DNA of 49,129 nt from Saccharothrix sp. ST-888 (GTDB taxonomy: Bacteria; Actinomycetota; Actinomycetes; Streptomycetales; Streptomycetaceae). The stretch covers positions 1 to 49,129 of the forward strand of contig NZ_JYJF01000046.1 in NCBI RefSeq assembly GCF_000955975.1. The letters run 5' to 3'. The notes under the pieces were generated by a model. It saw only the letters and a program-made list of their open reading frames with translations, ran no database searches and was not told the DNA's origin. This document shows, piece by piece, positions 26,359 through 34,424 of the stretch (within the stretch, counting starts at the first letter, position 1; each line of letters begins with the position of its first letter). The position numbers and the translations under genes are program-made.

Positions 26359-28203
26359 CTAGCCGCCCAGGGTGTAGACGTGCGGCTGGTAGGCGTCGAA
26401 GTGGTCGGTGAAGGTGCCGTCGGTGGCGGTGAGGGTGCGGCCGTCGTCGGTGCGGAGCTTTCCGGTCCAGTGGTCGGGGAGGGTGAAGGTGGCCGTGGCG
26501 GGGCCGCCGTCGGGGAGTTCGGGGGTGTCGGTGGCCACGGCGAGGACGGCGGTGCGGCCGCCGGCCGTACGGAGGGTGGCGGTGACGGGCGCGCCCTGGG
26601 TGGCGACCCCGACCAGGACCGGCGGGGCGTTCCAGTACCGGGCGTACGACTGGGCGTCCGCGTTCACCCTCCTCAGCGCGGCCGCCGAGGCGGCGTCCCG
26701 CAGGCACGCGTCCACCTGCTGCCCCTGCGCGGCGAAGGAGTGGCAGAACCAGCTCAGCCCGGTCGCCCCGTTGACCAGCGCGGCCCAGGCCGCGGCCCGA
26801 ACCTGGGCGGGGGAGGCCGCTTTGGCACCCGACGGGGTGAGCGAGGCGCCCTGCATCTGCACCGGCGTCTCCAGGAACACCCAGACCGGTTCGCCCGGAG
26901 CCAGCTTCCGGGCCCGCGCCGCGGTCGCCGCGTAGACCCGGACTCCCTTGCTGCGAGCGGGCGATGACGGGTCGGTGAGGCCGTAGAAGTCGACCGAGAC
27001 GATGTCGGCCGAGGCGGTGTAGGCCGCGAAGTCGGTCGGGCAGCCGGGACTTCGGGCGCCGCCCGCCACGCCGCTGCCGAAGTTCACCAGTACCGGCCGG
27101 GTGGCGTCCTGCCTGCGCAGGCTGGCGGCGAAGCCGCCGAGTTTCTCGGGCGGCATGCAACCCGCCCCCGTCGCGGTGCCGTTGGGGACGTTCATGTCCG
27201 GTTCGTCCGCCAGCTGGTACCCGGCCAGTGTGCCCCCGCCCAGCTGGGCGGCCCGGGCGGCCAGCGGCAGGTCGGCGGTGTTGCAGGCCCAGGCGGCGGC
27301 GCCGGCCGGGCCGCCCGGGGTCGGGTCGCAGGCCTGGCCCCCGGCGACGACCGCCAGCCCGGCGGCGGCGGCAGCCGCCAGCTGTCCGTGGTCCTCCTTG
27401 GGCCAGTCCCAGAGCCCCACCAGCGTGTTGACCCCGAGCGCGGCGAAGGCGTGGGCCTCGTCGGACCCGTTCAGCGGGGTGGTCGGGTCCTGCATCCACA
27501 CCCCCACGGGCAGCTTCGCCGGGTCCTTCCACCGTGCGGTCGCAGGCCACTTGGACCAGTACCCGGGGGTGAAGGCGTCCGGGACGTGCGAGGCCGACTC
27601 GGTGGGGGAGAAGGACACGTCGACGTAGTAGTCGGTGTTCTCGTGCGACTGTGCGGGGAAGGCCAGCGTGCCGCCCCCGGCGAAGCCGCCGCCGACCGCC
27701 GTCAGCGGGCCCGAGCCGATGGTGACCGGCCCGCCGTCGAAGGCGTTCGGCGCGGCCGCGTAGTGCCCGGCCGGCGCCAGGTACCCGGCGGTGTACGTGG
27801 CGCCCGGTACGATCCGCACCGGCTGGGCGAACTTCGCCTGCTGCCAGCCGACTTCGGACTCGCCCGCGAAGGCGGCCTGGGCCAGCTGCCGCCCCTGGGC
27901 GTCCCAGAGCGCGCCGACGTGGGTACCCGTGTTGCCGGGGCCCTTGTAGAAGCGGACACCGGCCACCAGGCCGGGGAGCGTCGAGGTGAAGCGGACCCCG
28001 AGGGTGGTGGGGGCCGGGTCCGCGAAGGAGGTGTCGGCCGGTTCGGCGGCACCGAACATCGTGGTGCTCGGACCGACCGGCGCGCCGGGGCTCGGCGGTG
28101 CGGGGGCGGGCTTGGAGCCGCCGTCGGTGCAGGCCGGGAGAGTGCTCAGAACCAGGCCCAGCAGCGTCGCCAGGACGGCCCGGGACCGCGGGCGGGTGTG
28201 CAC
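26359..28203 (-). CDS. DUF4082 lipoprotein with glycoside-hydrolase-like TIM barrel
   Basis: A 614-residue lipoprotein. Signal peptide with lipobox L22-P-A-C25, then a linker and DUF4082 (about 45-210; G-V-R-F-Y-K and G-E-S-E-V-G-W-Q-Q motifs match the copies in the protein at 10.6-14.1 kb). From about 225 a barrel-like domain has G-V-N-T-L-V-G-L-W-D-W, A-D-E-P-D (about 332), D-F-Y-G-L and F-L-E-T-P (about 444), which look like the acid/base and nucleophile positions of a clan GH-A hydrolase. The C-terminal 120 residues are a beta-sandwich. GTG 28203 has AGGAG upstream. A link with cell-surface glycan turnover is inferred. Confidence 0.82.
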   Translation of the reverse strand: MHTRPRSRAVLATLLGLVLSTLPACTDGGSKPAPAPPSPGAPVGPSTTMFGAAEPADTSFADPAPTTLGVRFTSTLPGLVAGVRFYKGPGNTGTHVGALWDAQGRQLAQAAFAGESEVGWQQAKFAQPVRIVPGATYTAGYLAPAGHYAAAPNAFDGGPVTIGSGPLTAVGGGFAGGGTLAFPAQSHENTDYYVDVSFSPTESASHVPDAFTPGYWSKWPATARWKDPAKLPVGVWMQDPTTPLNGSDEAHAFAALGVNTLVGLWDWPKEDHGQLAAAAAAGLAVVAGGQACDPTPGGPAGAAAWACNTADLPLAARAAQLGGGTLAGYQLADEPDMNVPNGTATGAGCMPPEKLGGFAASLRRQDATRPVLVNFGSGVAGGARSPGCPTDFAAYTASADIVSVDFYGLTDPSSPARSKGVRVYAATAARARKLAPGEPVWVFLETPVQMQGASLTPSGAKAASPAQVRAAAWAALVNGATGLSWFCHSFAAQGQQVDACLRDAASAAALRRVNADAQSYARYWNAPPVLVGVATQGAPVTATLRTAGGRTAVLAVATDTPELPDGGPATATFTLPDHWTGKLRTDDGRTLTATDGTFTDHFDAYQPHVYTLGG

Positions 28204-28228
28204 GCTGATCTCCTCGCTCGGTGTGCGA

Positions 28229-29575
28229 TCAGCCGGCCGTCGGTGCCTGGGCCTCCGCCGTCGGTACCTGGGACTTCGCCGGCGGTGCCGGGGTGCCCGC
28301 CGTCGGCGTTCGGTCGTCCGCCGCCGGCCCCTGCGCGCGGGTCTTCGGCCCCTCGACCAGGTCGAGCAGCTCGCCCGCCCGCGCCGCCCAGGAGTCCGCC
28401 GCCACGGCGGCCCGGCGGCGCTGCGCCGCCGCAGCCGCATCGACACCGTGGGCCGAAGCCGAAGCCGAAGCCGAAGCCGAAGCCGAAGCCGAAGCCGAAG
28501 CCGAAGCCGCCAGCGCCGCCCCGACCGCCTCGCCGAACTCCTCCGCCGTCCCGGCCACCGCGATCTGCTCGCGGTAGCGCCGCACCTCGGGGAAGTCGGT
28601 GCTCACCACCGGCAGGCCCAGGGCCAGGTACTCCTTGAGTTTGATCGGGTTGCAGTGCCGCACCCAGTCGTTGTCCAGCCACGGCATCAGCGCGACGTCG
28701 AACCCCCGTCCGTAGGAGGGGATTTCGGCGTACGGTCGGAAGCCGAGGTGGTGCACGTTCGGCAGTCCGGTCAGTGCGCCGAGGTCGGCGGTGGTGTCGC
28801 CGATCAGGACCAGCTGGGCGTCCGGGTGCTCCTTGGCGACCCGGGCGAGCAGGTCGAAGTCGACCACGAAGTCGTCCAGCGCGCCGAAGAACCCGATCCT
28901 GGGCCGCGCGATCGCCGCCAGATCGGCGGGTTCCGGACTCCCCTCGGCGGCGAAGTGCTCCAGGTCCACGCCGTGGTCGAGGAACACCGCCCGGTCGCCC
29001 GTGAGTTCGCGCTCGGCGGCCATCAACTCGCCGCTGACGTAGAGCACATGGTCGGCGGTGGCCATCAGCCGCCGCTCCAGGACCTCCACCGACGCCGTGT
29101 CGGCCTCGGGGAACGCCGAGTGCCGGTCCGAGCGGTTGTAGACCAGGGTGCGGTGCGGCAGGTGCTCGACCACGTCGGCGGCGGTCGGGATGGTCGCCAC
29201 GCACACGTCCGTGGACATCCGCAGGCTGCGCGCCGCCAGCCGCACCTGCAGTGCGATCAGCCGGGCGTTCAGCGCGCGGGCCGTCCGGCTCCCGTAGAAC
29301 GGCAGCAGCACCGGGGTCATCACCGCGAAGCCGGGCAGGCCCGGCACCGGGCGCTGCACCTTGCGGGCCATGCTCCGGGCCTTGCGCAGGATCCGCCGCA
29401 GCGGCTGCGAACTCCGGCCGGGCAGCGGCATCCGCATCGCGATGCTGTTGACGAAGAGCACCGGACGCTGCTCCGCCAGTTTCAGCATCAACTGGACGTC
29501 GGAGTGCGCCCGATTGTGGTACCACCAGTCCTGTGCCGCAAAGCACACGTACCCTGCGCGCCCGCCAGAAGCCAC
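28229..29575 (-). CDS. GT4-like glycosyltransferase (TuaH-like)
   Basis: A 448-residue GT-B enzyme. N-terminal Y-V-C-F-A-A-Q-D-W-W-Y-H-N and L-F-V-N-S-I-A-M-R, then a C-terminal half with I-G-F-F-G-A-L-D-D (about 240), G-F-R-P-Y-A-E-I-P and P-I-K-L-K-E-Y-L-A-L-G-L-P-V-V (E-x7-E-type donor site, about 315-330). The start GTG 29575 has a GGGGGG run upstream. Residues about 358-375 are an Ala-Ser run coded by a 6-bp repeat, just after the catalytic core, and the C-terminal tail is Ala/Pro/Thr-rich. It ends 25 bp before the DUF4082 lipoprotein start, so the two are co-transcribed. Donor sugar unknown. Confidence 0.85.
   Translation of the reverse strand: MASGGRAGYVCFAAQDWWYHNRAHSDVQLMLKLAEQRPVLFVNSIAMRMPLPGRSSQPLRRILRKARSMARKVQRPVPGLPGFAVMTPVLLPFYGSRTARALNARLIALQVRLAARSLRMSTDVCVATIPTAADVVEHLPHRTLVYNRSDRHSAFPEADTASVEVLERRLMATADHVLYVSGELMAAERELTGDRAVFLDHGVDLEHFAAEGSPEPADLAAIARPRIGFFGALDDFVVDFDLLARVAKEHPDAQLVLIGDTTADLGALTGLPNVHHLGFRPYAEIPSYGRGFDVALMPWLDNDWVRHCNPIKLKEYLALGLPVVSTDFPEVRRYREQIAVAGTAEEFGEAVGAALAASASASASASASASASASAHGVDAAAAAQRRRAAVAADSWAARAGELLDLVEGPKTRAQGPAADDRTPTAGTPAPPAKSQVPTAEAQAPTAG
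28452..28505. repeat. Coding microsatellite, GCCGAA x9
   Basis: Nine exact copies of GCCGAA on the plus strand, read on the minus strand as Ala-Ser repeats in the glycosyltransferase C-terminal region. In frame, so copy-number change gives length variants only. Confidence 0.95.
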
Positions 29576-29970
29576 GCCCCAACCCCCCACGATCGGAATC
29601 CCGCTCTCAGCCCCCGCGGCCAGGCTAGCCGAACCGGCCCGCCCCGGTGGGCGGAGTGGCTTTCCTGCCGTCTGGTCCGTTTTTGTCGTTCCGTCAGATG
29701 GTTCAACCGGGCGATGGCCGCCGCCAAATTTTTGCGGCGGCGCAGTCCGTTCCGACACGCCGGGCCCGAACTGCGGACTTGACCGGCCCTTGGGCATGCC
29801 CGCGCGGCACCCGCCCGCTGGTATGCCCGCGAACCCCCTTGTCCCGGGGTCCGTCCATGCGCTGGAATGCGGGCCTGTCGGGACGGGTGTTCCAGAATCG
29901 TGCATGCGTCCGACCTCGTACGTATGCTCTGAACACGGTTCCTGACATCGCATCAGATGAAGGGATGTTC
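29576..29970. promoter_or_regulatory. Divergent intergenic region between GT4 and subtilase genes
   Basis: A 395-bp gap with the promoters of the GT4/DUF4082 operon and of the secreted peptidase. It is unusually AT-rich around 29680-29740. A dyad with 8-nt arms (29902-29909 and 29920-29927, one mismatch) overlaps a TATGCT that could be the -10 box of the peptidase gene. No other gene seen. Confidence 0.5.
29902..29927 (+). promoter_or_regulatory. Inverted repeat overlapping a possible -10 box of the peptidase gene
   Basis: GCATGCGT and ACGTATGC are complementary at 7 of 8 positions, separated by 10 bp. The right arm overlaps TATGCT at 29923-29928, about 43 nt before the start codon. Possible repressor site; the -35 region is not clear. 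Confidence 0.35.
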
Positions 29971-32900
29971 ATGATCCGTCGGCACAAGCCGCAGGTGGCA
30001 GCGGTCACCCTTACCGCCGCCTCCATGGTGCTGGCTTTCGGGGCCACCGCCTGGAGCTCGCCACTGCCCTCCTCGTCCGGGACCGTCGCAGCCGCCGACA
30101 GCGGCGCTCCGGCCCCGGTGATCGTGATTCTCAAGGACCAGCTGCCGAGCGCGCCGGCCGACTCCGGACACCTGACCGAGCGCAAGCAGCAGGCCGCCTC
30201 CGCACAGGCGCCGCTGCTGGCCAAGGTCAAGGCCGAGGGCGGCAGCGACATCAAGAGCTTCGTGGTCGGCAACGCCTTCTCGGCGACCGTGAGCCCGGCG
30301 CTGCGGGCGGCGCTCGCGGCGAACCCGGCGGTCGCCTCGGTGGTCGACGACCAGAAGGTCACGGTCGCCCCGCCGAGCCCGGTCACGCCGGCCGAGGCCA
30401 AGGGCGCCGCGGGAGCCAAGAGCCCCAAGGCCCCCAAGACCTCGGCCGCCCCGAACGCCGCCGCCTCCGGCAAGGCCGCGGGCGGCGCGGCGGACCTCGG
30501 CGCGATCTGCCCGAGCGACCCGTCCAAGCCGCTGCTGGAGCCCGAGGCGCTGTACTCCACCCATGTGGAGGGCACCAAGGACGCGCCGGGCGCGCACGAG
30601 ATCGCGGACGGGAAGGGCGTCAAGGTCGCGTACATCGCCGACGGCCTCGACCCTGACCACCCGGACTTCATCCGGCCGGACGGCTCGCACGCCGTGGTCG
30701 ACCACCAGGACTTCTCCGGCGAGGGCTGGGACGCGCCGAGCGGCGCGGCCGAGGCCTTCGGCGACGCCTCGGCGATGATCGCCCAGGGGCGGCAGAGCTA
30801 CGACCTGTCGAAGTTCGTCCACCCGAGCCACCCGCTGCCGGCCGGCTGCAACATCCGGATCCAGGGCATGTCACCGGGCGCCTCGCTGGTCGCGCTGAAG
30901 GCCGGCGGCGAGACCTTCCCGAACTCCGCGATCCTGCAGTCGATCGACTACGCGGTCTCGGTGGCGCACGTCGACGTGCTGAACGAGTCGTTCGGCAGCA
31001 ACGTGACGCCGGACAGCAGCGCCCACGACACCGTCTCGCTCTTCAACGACCAGGCCGTCGCGGCCGGGGTGACGGTCACGGTGTCCAGCGGCGACGCGGG
31101 CATCAACGGCACCATCGGCTCCCCGTCGACCGACTCCAAGGTGATCTCGGTCGGCGCGTCCACCGACAACCAGTCCTACCTGCAGACCGGTTACGCCGCC
31201 GCGCAGTTCTCCAACGGCACCTGGTCCAACGACCGGATCTCCGCGCTCTCCTCGGGCGGCATCACCCAGGGCGGCCGGACGGTGGACCTGGTGGCCCCGG
31301 GTGAGTCGGACTGGGCCCTGTGCGGACCCGACACCGACAAGTACACCGAGTGCAGCGACTACAACGGCGCCGGCACCTCGATCCAGTCCTTCGGCGGGAC
31401 CAGCCAGTCCGCGCCGCTGACCGCCGGAGCGGCGGCCGACGTGATCCAGGCGTACCGGGACGCCCACCGGGGTGCCTCCCCGACGCCCGCCCTGGTCAAG
31501 GCATTCCTGACCGGTACCGCCAACGACCTCGGCCTGCCCGCCCAGGAGCAGGGCGCCGGTCTGCTGAACGTCCGCGCCGCCGTCGAGGCCGCCCGCGGCT
31601 ACCACAGCCCGGACGGCGCCAAGGGCAGCTCCACGGTCGCCGTCACCACCGGCCAGATCGACCTGACCGGCCGTGCGGGCTCGACCCACACCGCCAACGT
31701 CGACGTGGTCAACACCAGCAGCAGCCCGCAGACCGTCAGCGCGGCCACCCGGACGTTCGCCCCGCTGTCCGCCACGCAGCGGACCGTGCCGCTGAACTCC
31801 GCCACCGACCCGACCTTCAGCTACGCCACCAACGGCGCCACCTGGGTGCACCACGACGTCACCTTCACCGTCCCGTCCGGCGCCGACCGGCTGGCGGCGT
31901 CGATAGCGTGGCCCGGTGCGGCGCAGAAGTCCGGCAGCAACACGGTCACCCCGGTGGTCCGGATGACGTTGCTCGACCCGTCCGGACGGCTGGAGACCAA
32001 CACCCGTCCGCAGGGCGGCCCGGTCTCGCCCAACTTCGGCATCGTGGACGTTCCGCACCCGGTCGCCGGGGAGTGGAAGGCGATCCTCTACACCCCCGCC
32101 GGCAGCAACGGCTTCACCGGCAACGTCCAGCTGGACACCGCATTCCAGCGGGCGGTCCCGGCCGGTGGCGTGAGCCCGCAGGTCACCACGCTGGCGCCGG
32201 GGCAGAGCAAGACCCTGCACGTCCAGCTGACCACACCCACCACCAGCGGTGACGACTCCCAGTCCGTCACCGTCTCCAGCTCGAACGGCCGCACCACCAG
32301 CGTGCCGGTCATCCTGCGCAGCCTGGTCGACCTGAACGGCACCTCGGGCAGCTTCACCGGCACCATCACCGGTGGCAACGCCCGCAGCTACTCGCCCGCG
32401 CAGAGCTTCACCTACGCGTTCGACGTCCCGAAGGGCCACCGAGACCTGCGGGTCGGCCTGACCCTCGGCGGGGACCCGAACGTGCTGGTCCAGGGCGTTC
32501 TGATCAGCCCGAACGGTACCCCGATCGACGTCGAGAGCAATGCGCTGCTCGACGCGAACGGGACGCTGACCGGCAAGGCCGCCGGCCTGTCGGTGACCAC
32601 CCTCGACCCGGCCGCCGGCCGCTGGCGGTTCGCCCTGGTGGTCGTCAACCCGGTCAGCGGGTCCGAGCTCAGCCAGCCGTTCACCGGCACCATCGGCCTC
32701 GACCAGAACCGCGCGAGTGCCGCCAGGCTGCCCAACGACGCCAGGACCAAGCTGGCCGCGGGCAAGCCCGGCACGGTGACGGTCTCCTACACCAACAACA
32801 CGGCCGCCACCCAGGTGGTCCAGGCCGACGGCCGGCTGAACCGGAAGACCGACCTGCCGCTGGTGCCGCAGATCGCCTCCGGGACGGTCGCGCTGCCACT

Positions 32901-33474
32901 CACCCCGACCTCCCAGGTTCCCGGCTTCCTGATCCCGCCGGGCACCGACCGGCTGACCGCGGTGGCCGCCTCGACCGTCGCCGCGCAGCTGGAGATCAGC
33001 GCACCGACCGGTTCGCCCGACCTGTTCGGCGATCTGAAGAAGGCCCAGAACGGCTCGACCATCTCGGTCGCCCGGAGCGTGGGCACGGCCGCCCAGCCGA
33101 TAGTCCCGGGCTTCTGGAGCAGCTACGTCCAGCAGATCGGGCCGTTCCCGAACTCCGGCGCCCCGGCCGGCAGTTCCACCATCACCGCGACCGCGCACAC
33201 CCTGGCGTTCGACCCGGCGATCAGCTCCAGCACCGGTGACCCGTACGCCCTCGCGGTGAACGCGAACGCCCCGGCGACCGCTCCGGTCACCGTCAAGCCG
33301 GGCGCCACCGGCACCATCCAGGTCACCGTCACCCCGACCGCGCCCGAGGGCAGCACCGTCTCGGGTGTCCTGTACCTGGTCACCGCCCCGACCACGGTGG
33401 CCACCGCCAACAACTCGGTCGCCACCACCGGTTCGGTCCTGGCGGCGCTCCCGTACAGCTACACCGTCAACTGA
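29971..33474 (+). CDS. Large secreted S8-type serine peptidase with sedolisin-like active-site features
   Basis: A 1167-residue secreted protein: signal peptide (about 1-31), an I9-like propeptide start (V-I-V-I-L-K-D-Q), an Ala/Lys/Pro-rich linker, a subtilase-type catalytic domain (about 215-535) and C-terminal beta-rich domains. D224 lies in the Asp motif (A-D-G-L-D-P-D-H-P-D) and S478 in G-G-T-S-Q-S-A-P. The usual His motif (H-G-T-H-V-A) is absent; that place holds E261-A-F-G-D265. The oxyanion position, normally N, is D375 in S-S-G-D-A-G. The E-x3-D and S-S-G-D features are those of sedolisins (S53). ATG 29971 follows GAAGGG; ATG 29965 is too close to it. Activity uncertain. Confidence 0.85.
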   Translation: MIRRHKPQVAAVTLTAASMVLAFGATAWSSPLPSSSGTVAAADSGAPAPVIVILKDQLPSAPADSGHLTERKQQAASAQAPLLAKVKAEGGSDIKSFVVGNAFSATVSPALRAALAANPAVASVVDDQKVTVAPPSPVTPAEAKGAAGAKSPKAPKTSAAPNAAASGKAAGGAADLGAICPSDPSKPLLEPEALYSTHVEGTKDAPGAHEIADGKGVKVAYIADGLDPDHPDFIRPDGSHAVVDHQDFSGEGWDAPSGAAEAFGDASAMIAQGRQSYDLSKFVHPSHPLPAGCNIRIQGMSPGASLVALKAGGETFPNSAILQSIDYAVSVAHVDVLNESFGSNVTPDSSAHDTVSLFNDQAVAAGVTVTVSSGDAGINGTIGSPSTDSKVISVGASTDNQSYLQTGYAAAQFSNGTWSNDRISALSSGGITQGGRTVDLVAPGESDWALCGPDTDKYTECSDYNGAGTSIQSFGGTSQSAPLTAGAAADVIQAYRDAHRGASPTPALVKAFLTGTANDLGLPAQEQGAGLLNVRAAVEAARGYHSPDGAKGSSTVAVTTGQIDLTGRAGSTHTANVDVVNTSSSPQTVSAATRTFAPLSATQRTVPLNSATDPTFSYATNGATWVHHDVTFTVPSGADRLAASIAWPGAAQKSGSNTVTPVVRMTLLDPSGRLETNTRPQGGPVSPNFGIVDVPHPVAGEWKAILYTPAGSNGFTGNVQLDTAFQRAVPAGGVSPQVTTLAPGQSKTLHVQLTTPTTSGDDSQSVTVSSSNGRTTSVPVILRSLVDLNGTSGSFTGTITGGNARSYSPAQSFTYAFDVPKGHRDLRVGLTLGGDPNVLVQGVLISPNGTPIDVESNALLDANGTLTGKAAGLSVTTLDPAAGRWRFALVVVNPVSGSELSQPFTGTIGLDQNRASAARLPNDARTKLAAGKPGTVTVSYTNNTAATQVVQADGRLNRKTDLPLVPQIASGTVALPLTPTSQVPGFLIPPGTDRLTAVAASTVAAQLEISAPTGSPDLFGDLKKAQNGSTISVARSVGTAAQPIVPGFWSSYVQQIGPFPNSGAPAGSSTITATAHTLAFDPAISSSTGDPYALAVNANAPATAPVTVKPGATGTIQVTVTPTAPEGSTVSGVLYLVTAPTTVATANNSVATTGSVLAALPYSYTVN

Positions 33475-33494
33475 CGCACCAGCACCGCTCGGCA

Positions 33495-33527
33495 CCGAGG
33501 CTGCCCCCGACCCGGGGGCAGCCTCGG
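33495..33527 (+). terminator. Terminator hairpin after the peptidase gene
   Basis: A stem of about 14 bp: CCGAGGCTGCCCCC (33495-33508) pairs with GGGGGCAGCCTCGG (33514-33527) around a short loop. It begins 20 nt after the peptidase stop and lies before the convergent flavoprotein gene. No T-run. Confidence 0.85.
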
Positions 33528-33680
33528 CTGCGTGCGGCTGTGCGGTACCGCCCCCGAATCATGATCCCGCCCGGAGTACGGGAGGCGAATCCCGGGTGGC
33601 CGAACGCCGTGTTCGCGAAGGACACCGTGGTCACCCCGTCGACCTTCCGTCACGGCCGGGCGTCCGGGCCGCCCGGGAGC

Positions 33681-34214
33681 TCACGGTCGTGGCCGCCCGT
33701 GCAGCACCGGGCGGAGCAGGTCCAGGACGCAGGTCCAGTGGTAGTCCCCGTCGGCGTGGTCCGGATCGAAGTCCCCGATCAGCACGCCCATCGAGCGCAG
33801 CCGGGCCAGGCTCTCCCGGTACGCGGGGTGGACCGCCTGGGCGGCGCCGAGGAACGGCTGGACGGCGGTGGGGACCCCGAGCCCGTACGCCTCGCAGAGG
33901 ATGCCGAGGGCGAGGGTGTCCGAGATGCCGGCCGCCCACTTGTTGACGGTGTTGAAGGTGGCGGGCACGACCGCGATGGCGTCGGGCGGCGGCAGCGGCT
34001 TCGGCTCGCCGGGCAGGCGCCAGGCGGACCGGACGGGGTAGCCGGTCTGCGTCTCGACGGCCGCCCGGTCGATGAACCCGAGTGCCTGGGGGGTGGCCAC
34101 CACGCCGACCTCCCAACCCTCGTGCTGCGCTGCGGAGATGAGCGCGCCGACGCCGCTCGCGATGCCCGAGGCACAGACGACGACGTAGAGGAAGGGCTGC
34201 TGCTGCTCGGTCAA
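33681..34214 (-). CDS. Flavoprotein of the HFCD/PPC-decarboxylase-like family
   Basis: A 177-residue flavoprotein (PF02441). The N-terminal Y-V-V-V-C-A-S-G-I-A-S-G strand-loop, P-A-T-F-N-T-V-N-K-W-A-A-G-I-S-D-T-L-A (about 84-102; binds FMN and forms the trimer) and the final P-x-M/V-like section are the family signature. Relatives decarboxylate phosphopantothenoylcysteine or peptide C-terminal cysteines; the key His/Cys of those enzymes is not evident, so the reaction is unknown. TTG 34214 is the start that fits, with GGGAG upstream. No obvious partner gene. Confidence 0.88.
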   Translation of the reverse strand: MTEQQQPFLYVVVCASGIASGVGALISAAQHEGWEVGVVATPQALGFIDRAAVETQTGYPVRSAWRLPGEPKPLPPPDAIAVVPATFNTVNKWAAGISDTLALGILCEAYGLGVPTAVQPFLGAAQAVHPAYRESLARLRSMGVLIGDFDPDHADGDYHWTCVLDLLRPVLHGRPRP

Positions 34215-34244
34215 ACCTGGACTCCCAACTCCGGCCGGGGGGCC

Positions 34245-34260
34245 GGAACATCGGCGTTCC
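34245..34260. promoter_or_regulatory. GGAAC-N6-GTTCC inverted repeat
   Basis: A perfect 5-bp dyad upstream of the flavoprotein start (31 bp). Small, but one of few palindromic sites in this 210-bp gap, so a possible operator. Confidence 0.25.
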
Positions 34261-34424
34261 GCCCGGCGGACCCGGACGCTTCGCGGACCGCGACCCGCGC
34301 TCGTGCCCTCGCCCGGTCCGTCCGTCCGGTCCGCCCGCCCAGTCTGCCCGGTCGTCGCGGAGCCCGGGCCCGCGGGTTCCTGCTGCGCAAGGTCGGGGCC
34401 CGGGCCCGGGGTGGCGGGTTCCGG

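Noticed and set aside
30871..33495. An 874-codon minus-strand frame opposite the peptidase gene
   Set aside because: Antisense by-product of high GC; no recognisable domain or ribosome binding site.
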